Positions 10,767-21,300 of a stretch of 64,000 nt of DNA are shown one piece after another. Source of the stretch: Hawksworthiomyces lignivorus (Eukaryota; Ascomycota; Sordariomycetes; Ophiostomatales; Ophiostomataceae); assembly GCA_002917075.1 (NCBI GenBank), contig NTMA01000059.1, forward strand, positions 126,097-190,096, in the 5' to 3' direction. The position numbers and the translations under genes are program-made. A model generated the notes under the pieces. It saw nothing but the letters and a program-made list of their open reading frames with translations. It was not told the DNA's origin and did not search any database. Numbering within the stretch: position 1 is the first letter of the stretch; every line of letters begins with the position of its first letter.

Positions 10767-11529
10767 ACGGCAGCAGCACGAGGGAAAAGAGAGAGAGAGA
10801 GGAGGAGGCTCACGGCTGAGATCCTGGAAGAGGCCGAAGCCTGATTAGGGCCGGTCGGCGACGTTTTGTGTACATATTTGGCTCTCACAGCCAGTGGCGT
10901 TCAGTTAGAGCAAAAAAATGAAATTGTCAAAAACCATTGCTTAAGCAGGCACGTGCCTAGTTATCATGCAATTAAGTCAGGAGCAAAATACAGCTTTCAT
11001 GGCTATAAGGGGGATCTAGAGTGTGTGAGGAGCATAGCACTTTGTGCATCATGGGGCGAGCCGAGGGAAAGCAACCGGCGACATACATTGCGGCTGCACC
11101 TAGCACGAATGTCATCGAAACAGGCTAACTGTCTAAAAAGATACATTGCACAGGGAACATTCTATTAGGTCACATGAGATTTACAGCTGCAGAGTATGAG
11201 CCCTTGGCACATTTGACAACTTTAGAATTCATTATATTTTTGTTTCTCGCTCCCTCGCTCTCATTTTTGCCACGTTCTCTTCGTTTGGGGGGGCATAACG
11301 CTGCTGCATCGCTCTACCGCTCTAAAATTTTATCAAAATGTCTCATCTTCCCCTTTCCTCGTACATTTTCCCTCTTCCGTCGTTGCTTCTCATCTTGGCT
11401 GCACAGAGACTTGTCATATAATGGTCTCTTGCAGCGCAGATGGGTGGTGTCAGCCCTTCTGGCTACGCGGGCCATATGCGCACGCGTATACACCTCGCCT
11501 TCTCTCTTCCTTATTTTTTTTTTAGAAAA
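10767..11529. other. Convergent intergenic region NDUFA12 / CSE1
   Basis: 3' flanks of two convergent genes. No coding or RNA features recognised. Confidence 0.6.
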
Positions 11530-14500
11530 CTACGCCAGATACGGCGCCAGAGCCGCCTTGGCCTCGGGCTGCAGGCGCTTGTCGACGTACTGGGCGATGG
11601 CGCCGCCGTGGCGGGCGTCGGCCTGCTTGAAGAAGGCGCCCACCCACTGCTGGACGTCGACGACCTCGGGGAAGTCGTCGCGGGGCCCGCGCTTGCAGGT
11701 GTTGAGCGGAGTGTAGCCGACGCCGAAGCCGATGTCGTCGACGTCGGCCTCGGTGATGACGTCGTCGCCGACGCCGCTGGTGACCTGAGGCGGGTTCTTG
11801 AGCAGGTCGAGCAGGCAGCCGCAGGTCAGCGACCAGCCCTTCTCATAGCGGGTGGCGAACTCGGCGCTGTCGCACAGCGTCTTAGTGTAAGAGACAACGC
11901 CGAGCTTGCGGTCGACGGGGCGGGCCAGCTGGGCGGTGGCGGGGACCACAAAGTTGAGGTAGACAGGCTTGAACAGGTCCACCTGCGCGTTGACCGCGTG
12001 TGCGTGCCGGATGAAGTAGTCGGCGCCCATGCCGGCCTCGGCGCCCTTGGCCGACACCAGGTGGTAGAACCGTGCGAACCGCAGCTTGTATGAGTCCGAC
12101 AGGCCCTTGTCCAGCTTCGTGAATAGCTTGCCCAGGATGGCACCAAAGTAGGTGTCCAGGGAGGCCCTGTGTTGTGCGTGTCAGCGATCAAAATGAAATT
12201 GGACGAGCACGAGAGAACTAAGCAGGTTCCCAAAAAACGAAAAGGAAAGGAAAAATACTTACGCTGGGATGGAGTTGACCACCGCCTCGAGGACGTCGAG
12301 CGCGTTCTGCTCCGTCTTCTTGCTTGCGAACAGCTTGTCAAAGATGTCCAGCACCGGCAGGATCTGGTTCTCTGCCACGATGGCGTCCTTCACCTTAGGT
12401 AGGATAGCTGCTAAGAACCGTGCGCACGCTGGCACGTTGCCTCTGGTCTCCCAGATGGTGGGGGCTAGGAGCACGGGGATGAGCTTCTTGTACTGCTCGG
12501 GTAATGGGCGGGCCGGATTTGTCTCGAGCAGCGCCGAGAAGATCTGGAACACATAGGGCACGAATTCTGTTCTTCCTGTTAGCAAGGGCTGCGGCAAAAA
12601 AAAAAAAAAAAGAGGTAAACGGGGGTCTACACACCGGAAACGTCCTCGGTGAGGATATAAGAGAAGGGCTCCCACAGGCGGGTCTCGAGGCTGTCGAGAA
12701 GGCCCGGCCCGCTGCTGCTGTAGCGGACGAGGGCGCCGATGGCCTCAAAGTGGTAGTAGTAGAAGCGGGGGTTGCTAGGATTGGTCTTGATGACGTTGGT
12801 GATGTTGATGAGGTGGCCCAGGATGCCGTCGACGATGGGGGTGACGCCCTCCTTGATGACGATGAGGACGCGGACGATGCAGCGCATGAGGAACTCGTTC
12901 TCCTGCAGTTTGGCGGGGGCGGTGTCCTTCTCGACGAGGCTGAAGAGGTGGTCGAGCAGGTCCTTGGCAAAGGGCTCGATGTCGGCGCGGTCAAACAGGT
13001 GGACGCCGGCGTCGCTGGTGAGGAAGAGCACGCGCTCGACGGCGATGGCGGCGTAGGTGTAGACGACGTAGTTGGTGGAGGCCATGTTCTGGATGAGCGG
13101 CTGGAAGGCGGCTTGCCACTGGTCCTTGGTCAGCTGGCTGCGGAAGGTGTGCAGGTACTTGATGGCGTCGACCTTGGCGATGGGCTCGGTGTCGGCGCCG
13201 CCGACGAGGTCGGCGGCCACGTGCTTCTGGAAGAAGTCGACGACGTCGACGTACTGGTTGACTGTCTTGACGCCCTGGGCGGCGGTGACAGCGCCCTTGG
13301 CGGCGATGGCCAGGAACAGGTAGATGGCCGTGTCCTTGGCCTTCCAGTCGGTCTTGCCCTGCGTCAGGTAGTGGTCGATGTAGCGGAAGACGACCTGGGT
13401 AACCAGCATCTCGTACTTGTCGAGCAGCTTGCGCAAGAAGTCGGTGGCGGCGCGCCGCCGCGAGTCCGTGTCGGAGCCCTCGAGGTCCCGGCGGATGAAC
13501 TCGATGGGCTCGTCCTCGAACATCTCAATGTCCGACTCGCGCAGGGCTACGTTGGGCAGGATGACGGCCTCGACGATGCGGCCCAGCGTGTCCTCGGCGT
13601 TGAAGATGGCGGCGTGCCGCGTCGACGAGGCGACGGCGGTCAGGAACTGCAGCGCCTTGCTGACCAGGATGTCGTAGCGCTTCTGCGGGCCCGTCGCGGA
13701 CAGCACGTTCCAGACGGCGTGGATAAAGGGCTCGGTGTGCGGGCCAAAGTCGTCGTCGTACTTGGTCGTGTACAGCTGCAGCGCGTCGCAGATGTCGGCC
13801 TTGACGTTCTCGACGGCGGTGGCCTCGTCGTCGTCGTCGTCGGCCGCGGCGCCGCCGAAGACGGGGTTGGAGTAGGAGAGGTATTTCTGGAAGAGGGCGG
13901 TGATGGGCTGCAGGTTGGACTCGACGATGGGCGGCAGGTCCTGGCAGGACAGGTCGTAGAAGATCTTGACCAGCAGGCTCAGGGCCTCGAACCAGCCCTT
14001 GAGCGCGGCGGCATCGTCCTTGTTCTTGTCGATCTGCTGGTCCACGACGTTCAGGATCTTCATGTACGGCTCGCCAAACTTGGACAGCACGTGGTTGATC
14101 TCGGTGTAGAGCTCGTTGGACTGGAAGAGCGGCCGCCAGCGGACGAATATGGAGTGGGCGACCTCGAGCACGCCGTTGGTGACCTTGGGGTCGGTTGCCG
14201 ATAAGCGGCTGACGAGGTCGTCAACGAGAGTGTCCCACCGCTCCCAGAAGTCTGAGTCAGCGATGATGCTGATGGCCTCGCCGAGCTGTGTCTGGATGCT
14301 CGGCGGGGAGGAGATCATGAGGCCCACGAGCTCCTGTTTGATGGTGTTGACCTCCTCCTGAGGCAGCTTGTAGGAACCATCCTCATCGACATAATTGAGG
14401 CGGATGAAGTTCTTGAAGCAGAGGGCGGCGGCGAGACGGGTCTTGAGGGGGAGTGGTTGGGATGAGGCGATCTGGAGGAGAGTGAGACAGAACTGGGGCT

Positions 14501-14694
14501 TCTTCTCTTCTTGACGCAACGCTGCCTCAGCTGGAGAGAATATGTCGGTTAGCAAGCAAGAAGAGGAGAAAGCAAGAGCACGGCGGGAAGTCGAGGAAGT
14601 TTGAAGAAGCTTCTGGGAACAAACCTTTTCTATGTTGCTGGGGGTCGAGGGTCGAGTCGAGGAGCTGCACAATATGGCCGATCTGGAGGCTCAT
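11530..14694 (-). CDS. CSE1: Exportin-2 / importin-alpha re-exporter
   Basis: Four exons: 14625-14694, 12635-14530, 12263-12566 and 11530-12166, giving 968 residues, the expected family length. Splices reconstruct QQHRK-AEAALRQEEKKPQ, TEDVS-EFVPYVFQIF and NSIPA-ASLDTYFG. Cse1/CAS is a HEAT-repeat karyopherin that returns importin-alpha to the cytoplasm with Ran-GTP. The N-terminal importin-beta-type domain (CFKNFIRLNYVDEDGSYKLP) and the later CSE1-type repeats (DIEPFAKDLLDHLF, FYYYHFEAIGALVRY) are clear. An acidic run encoded by GAC repeats lies within the long exon. Upstream is an unusual polypyrimidine tract and a TCACGTGA motif. A 566-codon open frame on the opposite strand is only a composition shadow. 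Confidence 0.96.
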
Positions 14695-14840
14695 CTTGGG
14701 CTGCACAGGAGAAAGGAAGAAGGAAGAGCGGAGATGGCGACGATGATGATGAGGAGGGAGAGAGGGGGAGGTGGTATAGAGTGTGGATATCGGATGCGAG
14801 GATTCAGAGAAAAATGTAAACGTGATGAATCGTCGCCTTG

Positions 14841-14934
14841 TTTCTTCTTCTTTTCTTTCTTTCTTTCTTTCTTTTTCCCTTTTTTTTTTTCCTCTTCCTT
14901 TTCGGTTACTTTGCAGGCCAATTTTTTTTTTTTT
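14841..14934. repeat. Polypyrimidine/CTTT tract in the CSE1 promoter
   Basis: 14841-14903 is 63 nt of uninterrupted pyrimidine, including a CTTT microsatellite (about 14851-14875) and a T10 run. A T13 run follows at 14922-14934. It lies 150-240 bp upstream of the CSE1 start, so the transcribed strand reads as polypurine. Confidence 0.85.
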
Positions 14935-15037
14935 ACTGCAGCAGAAAGCTTGCCAACAAACAACAGGAGCTCTGTTGCCGTTGTCAGGGCGGCGACCAAC
15001 AATAAACGGCGGGGTGTTTTGGTGGGTCTTAATAGGG

Positions 15038-15045
15038 TCACGTGA
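15038..15045. promoter_or_regulatory. TCACGTGA palindrome upstream of CSE1
   Basis: Perfect 8-bp palindrome of the bHLH (Cbf1-like) E-box type, about 345 bp upstream of the CSE1 ATG. Similar CACGTGA sites occur near 33315 and 51725. Motif seen, function inferred. Confidence 0.4.
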
Positions 15046-18000
15046 GGAAATAGCACACCTTCTCGCTGTAACCATAACTTTCCAATTAATAGCCTCATTA
15101 TAATGCATAATCTAATATCTGATATTTGATAATATGTATATATGCCAGATGAAGATCCCTGGGACCTGAAGAAGCAAAAGCTGCTGGTCATGTAGCACTG
15201 CATCGTGAAATTGGGACGAGATGGCGGTTTGCTTTCACCGTAAGCTGACTCGCTCATATTTGGCTCCTCTCACGTAATGAAGTTATATCTGTTCAGCAGC
15301 CGGCTTGCACACTGTCTTCTTCAAGGGCGGCTCTGCTGAGCTTTCTTCTTGATCTCACTAATTGCATATCAACTCGGCAAGTCGCATAACGAGAGCTCCA
15401 ATACTCGTGTATGGTCCACGATGCTGTTCATGTACGATTTTTACAAAAGGGGAAAGCCACAGGAAGAAGTCGTGCGACACGCGAGATTCCATGACACGGA
15501 CGGTATCCTGTCCACGATACTCTTCTTCTCGTGTCCCCAATCTCGGGTCTCGCTTGGCAGACGTCTCAAACAAGCGCACTCTGTATTTCGCATTTCTCCG
15601 GCGTGCATGGCGTAATATGCCGAGGATCGCCATAACGAAGAAACGAAGAAGCAACAGCAGCAAGGACATGGCTGCATATTATCTCTTATAATTGCCTACC
15701 GCGCGCGTCTCATTCATTATCCACCAAGCACAGGACTTCCCCGCGGATTCGCAATGAGCAGACCCTCCCGGTTAGCACGGTCCCAGGAAATTGCATCGTC
15801 GGACCAGTCGGTCACATCTTCAGTTCTCGCCATCTTCTGACTTTCCCCCTCCCTTTGTTCGAACATTCGTCGGCTGCCTAAGCCGTGTCATACCAGAGAT
15901 CAGAACACGTGCACTTTTAATTTTTCTTTCGAGACAAACCCCGCGTGCCAACGTCCGCTAAATGTACCAGCAGGAGAGAGCAGAACAGTGGTTAGTTAGT
16001 ACGAGTACGAGGAGCGTTGAGAAAAATTCTGCAGCGGACTGTTGGAAAGAGCAATCCAACAAGAGGAGGCATCGCTTATGCCATATTAATTACGTACGCC
16101 TACCCATGCATATGCTCCCTATGCGTAGGCTTTAATATTAGACAGCTCCCCCCCCTTTTGTATCGATCCTGTTTTTGTGGAGGAAAGCGTAGCCTTGGCA
16201 CCTGCCCCAGATAAAATAGCGCCAAAGTATGACGACGTTTTCGAACGTTTCGCTGAAGGAAACGGAAGGAAAGCTTCGCACCACTGACCAGGGAAGGTGG
16301 GGAAAACTGGGTCTCTGTTTGTTCTCGATGATTCTTGCTGCATCTTAGCGCTGTATTCTCACGCCGGAGCGCTGAGCAGCAGCCTCTTAGCAGCTCTTAG
16401 CAGCCCATACTCCCCCAACAGTAGTTCGTTATCATGGCGGGCCGGGGAGGCCTATTGCCTGCAGGAGCCCGTTTTCCACACCCAAAAACATGCTCTGAGC
16501 CCATGCCAGGCCCTGCGACCCATATATTGATGCGCCATACCAGTCCCTATCGTACAGAGTACTTGTACATACATACAATTACAACTAGTTATAAAGTACC
16601 CCAAAATCCGTACTAGCCCGTTTATGCAATAATTTGCTATCTACGAGTAGTTAGTCCCTAGTTATCGGTCTATCACTATCTATCGATCAACCTCCCTCAC
16701 CTCTCCTTTCCCCTTCCAATTTCCATCCCGCCCACCAGGAGAGCCTCGAAAAGAACCGGCCACCACCGTCGCCCACCATTGTCTCCGTACATAGTCAAAC
16801 ATACCAAACATACCAAACATACCAAACATACCGAGAACCTTTGTAAAATCCTCCGAGACCGAAGACCTCAGCACCGTGATCCCCCCCCCTTGCGGCTAGC
16901 TTCTTTCCGGCCGATCGCTCGATCCGAAAGCCTTCAGCTCTATCAGCCAGCTTCATATCCTCCCCGGTTGAGCCCTTATAGGTCAGCTGCCCCTCTTCCC
17001 CTGCTGCGATAAGCATCTCTTGGGGTCCTGGGGAAATTCCCTGCGCCAGCTGTGCATGGGAACAACTTCTCGCTGCCGAAACGAGCGAGCCGCATAACCC
17101 TGCCAGCTTCTCCTGTGGGGGTTTTGACTAGAAGAGAGCTCATGACGGCGCCGACTACATAGGCTCGCCATCCGGTGAGAAGATATCCCTCAAAAAAGTA
17201 AAGGAAAAAAAAAGAAAAAAGCAAAAGCATCTGCCCAACGCACGATTCAGCTGTGTCTGTTATGCTGGCTGGATGGGGACCACACAACTGCCCAATACTA
17301 ACCAGTCCACTCAGAAGACGTGGAAAAAAGGACCAAGATACGAAACCGGCGCCACAGCGAGTGGTCGATTCAACACTACATCGGAGAGCTCGATTCCCGC
17401 TCTATGAAAAAAAATTTCTCCAACTGCCCAACGGACCATCAGACGCCCTCTCCAATTGCTCAAGACCACCGTCCCTTATTGCCGACTCGCCTGCTAGCTA
17501 GCTTGTTCTGTCACTCTCCTGACACGAGTCCTTTGATGAGGACTCGCTGAGCCCCGACAGCCTCTCATCAACAGGTCTCTCTCTGCTTCACATTCTTTAT
17601 GCAACTGTCCATTGTGCATGTGAGTTCTCATCAGCGAACCTAGCATCCTGTTTTTGCGTCGTCTCCTGCCCTCTTTTGCCTGCCCACCAGCTTTCTGCTG
17701 CCTCGACCATCTTGCGCCTCCTTGTCATGCCACCGCACAGTGAATGTGTACTGAGAGAGAAAGCAAGGCCGGCGCTGAAAGAAAAGGACATAAAGAAGTG
17801 TAAACACACGCCACCAGCAGGACCATACTACGTGTGCAGCTAGAACTGCACAGTGATCTGAGAAATCGGGTTTCTTATTTCTTGTTTTGTTTGGGGAAAC
17901 GCAAATAGGAGGGTGTGGCTGCTCCCACCTCGTACGCCAGGCTGGCCATAGAGGCCGCCATTTGACCCTCCATCACGGCTCTTACACATAATTTTTTATA

Positions 18001-18317
18001 CTAGGACCCCAGACTTGTGACTCTTTGTGCTTTTGATTTTTTATTTCTGTGCCTCCTTTCTAGGAACACGCTTTTTTGACAGGTAGCAGTCGTTTTTGCA
18101 TACTTTATAGCTTTTTGTCTTTTTTGGCTTCAATTTTTTGTGCTTTTGCTTCCTTGGCTCTGCTTTGGTTCTCTCCTCTCTTTCTCCATCTTTTGCCTTT
18201 TGCGTTTCTGCTTCCATTTCCGTCCCCGTTGCCGATCGTCGCCTTTGCCTCCATTGTCTTTTATAGCCTTGTCTCGACCTACGATGTTGGCCGCATCCCC
18301 ACCTCCCGTCAGCTAAC
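15046..18317. other. 3.3-kb gene-free stretch upstream of TSC2
   Basis: No protein family, tRNA or mobile element recognised on either strand. Frames near 15349-15690, 17253-17550 and 18041-18625 look random or antisense. The last ~300 bp before the TSC2 ATG are pyrimidine/T-rich, as in fungal promoters and leaders. It may hold a long 5' leader or a non-coding RNA. Confidence 0.45.
16797..16832. repeat. Tandem 9-bp repeat, four copies
   Basis: Four perfect copies of AAACATACC with no spacers. Too short and unspaced to be anything but a minisatellite. Confidence 0.9.
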
Positions 18318-21300
18318 ATGCTTCGCCGGATAGTCTCGCTAGGCCAGCCGGCCTCTGAGAGCGACGACGATCCCATGTCGCCGCCGCCTAACGATGCCGG
18401 TCGATCCTCTGAGGGCAAAGCTGCAGGAGGCCTTGCCGGCGTGTTCAAGGGCCTCACTGGAGCCAAATTAACAAAGTCTCCTTCCTTGAGTTCCACACAG
18501 CCGACAACCGCCACGTCTCTGTCTCCGCCAACTTTGGCTGCTCCTATGGCCGCTGCCGCCTTGTCCTCATCTTCCATCTCTTCCACACAACCGCCGTCTG
18601 AACCCGCCGATGGCGATTCCCTCAACAGCGCCTCACAAAACCAACTGGCAAGCTATGCCGACTGCCTCGAGCAGCTGAAAAATGGCACCCTCAACGAGCG
18701 AGTCGCAGCGGCTTCGGCCCTCCGGGCTATCGTTGCCGACTCGGCCATCGACTCCATTTTCGACGTGTGGCACGCAGCCAAGGATCTCATCGATCCAGGA
18801 AAGGCCCAGGTGGCCCGTCATGCCGGCTGGGAGCTGCTCTCGGAGTGCGCCAAGCACGCCTCGTCCACGAATCTGGAGCGCAAGGAATACTTCCAGACCA
18901 TCACCACACCCGCCGACCCATCCGACTTCCACCTGCAGCTGTCTGCCCTGATCGACCTGACGAGCAACGGCCGCGATCTGGCCGGGTTTGACTATGATGT
19001 GTTCCCCGTTCTGACCGAGTGGTTTCAGACCGCGTACAAGGCATCCAAAGCAGCTGCAAAGAAGCCGTCGTCGTCAACCCGCTCCAGCAGCAGCAAGAGC
19101 GGCAAGTCCAAGGGCGTGCCGACCGCTGAGGAGCGAAACTTGTCAAGACTTTTCTCATACACCATCGACGTCATCAAGTACAGCTCCAAGATCGCGACCG
19201 ACCGGGCCATTGAAGGTCTTCTCGACGCGGTCCTCGACATTGCGATGAACACGAGCACTGAAGACGATTTGACATCGTGCATCGCCGTCATCAACACCTG
19301 CGTCATCTTCGGTGCCATGCCCAGCAAGAGCCTCAACCGCTGCGTCAAAGTGCTCAGCTCCATCTACTGCCTAGTCCTCAAGCTGCAGAAGTCCGCCTGG
19401 CAGGTCCTTGCTAATATCTTCAAATCACACCACGGCCTCCATACCATCCGCATTCTGCTCGACACCCTTCGCCGCTATCCCCTCGAGGGCGTCGAAGTCA
19501 AGGACGCCACGCGCGAAGTGCGCGGTGCCCTGGCCGTCTTGCAAAAATTAGTACGCAAGGCTGGATCTACCGAGTACCCCGCGGTCCCATATGCGCTCCT
19601 GGTCGATGGACTAGGAAACGTCGCTAGCCAGACGCCGTCACCGCGGGTTATTGCTTGTATCCTGCAGCTCATCAACCAGCTGCTCGACAACGGCGATGCT
19701 GTTCTCAGCCCCCTTCTCCTAGAGGAAGACTGGGGACCCTTGCTTACCGTAGCCACAACATGCGCGAAGAGAAGCAACCCTGCCCAATCGTTTGATGGGT
19801 CTGCCGCCCGGAAGCAATTTTATGGCAGCGCCAATGGCTCCGACGAGCCGTCGCAGGATGCAGTCGATCGCGAATCTGCTGTTCTCGCGGCGCGGGTGGA
19901 AGAGCTGCTGCGAGGCCTGCTGACCGAGCGTCCCGAGTTCACGCAGCGGTACAGCTGCATCAACTTTCTGGCCGAGGTGCATCCCATTCTTTCCGATGCC
20001 GGTGCCGAGCTGGTGTTGAAATACTTTGAGGAGTTCCGCTGCTGCTTCCCTTCGGATCCGCAATGGGACGCAAATCTGCGGCTGGTTCTGGATGCTTTCT
20101 ACGCAAACCAGGCGCGCTCGGCCATTGTCCGCCTACACGCCCTGCAGACGGCCATTGAAGTGCAGAACGTGCTGGAGCTGGTCGACGGAGTGATCGATGC
20201 GCCCGATGCCGTTGCCGATCTGGTCCGCCGCATTCTCGCCCGCGTGAGCGAAGAGCGAGACACTGTTCTCTTGCACCATGCAATTGGCTTTGCCGTCTCC
20301 GTGGCGGCGAATGTAGATGCCGCCCTGTTCAATTTCATCCTCGAGACGCTTGGCTCCGTCGTCAAAAATGATGAACGCCGCCAGCCGCTTTCTATGGTGG
20401 CGCAAGGGGCTATGCCCGTCAGTCCAGCTGGCGCTACTGATCGCCCTGATGCTTTCATCGACCAGAGCACATCCAACATTGCGGCAAGAGGGTATGTGCA
20501 GATATTCATGCAGACGATGAACACGGATGCGACTAAAGCCGTCATGGCTTTTGAGGCCATCGTCGACCTCGCAAAAGACAAGCGGTGCCCTATCGATGCT
20601 CGCCTGTCGGCTCTGAAGCTCCTCTTTCGCCTGCGCGCGGACTGGGCAAATCGCGTTTTCCTGGTACCGTATACAGACTCGGACAGCTTGGCAGCCGTCC
20701 TTCTGCGGACAGAGGCGTCCATGGACCACAAGATCGCCGAGGAGATGACGCAGTCGATCATTGCCCACCAGTCGCGGCACGAGCCGTCGAGGCCGGCCCT
20801 CTCTGCCCAGAACTCTGCGTCACGCGTCAACCGCGGCGTCTCGTTTGGCCAGAGCACAAGCTCTCAAGATCGGGCCAGCATCCCCGTCCGCTCCGCGGGT
20901 GCGCGCCAGCCGGCTTCGACACAGCGGTACCGTCAGCTCTGGAACCTCCCCGATCCAGAAGCTCTGCCGCAAGAGCCGCTGGCCAGCGCGAGCACGGTGC
21001 TCTTCTCGCACCGGTGGGAAGATAGCGACCCCGCCGAGGCAGAACAAAGGAAAGAGGAGGACGACGAGGATGATACGGAACACAGCTATAGCGGCGACAA
21101 TGGCAAAGGTAGCGACAACAGAGAAGCGAAGAACGAGGCACCAGAAGAAACAAACGGTGAGATTGCCGAGAAAGCAAGCGTGCTGACGCTCGACATAGCC
21201 TCGTGGATGGAGGTCGTCTTTGAGCTCCTCACAAAGGGTGCCAACTGGGAGCTCTACAGTTTCACATTGGTGCACCTGCCGGCGCAGCTCAGCAACCACG

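Noticed and set aside
12504..14204. 566-codon open frame on the plus strand
   Set aside because: It is exactly antisense to CSE1 exon 2. Its Val/Asp/Gly/Leu-rich composition is what GC-rich codon bias produces on the opposite strand, and no family motif is present.
16797..16832. Possible CRISPR-like or phage-type repeat
   Set aside because: Repeats are 9 bp and contiguous with no spacers, in a eukaryotic genome; a simple minisatellite explains it.
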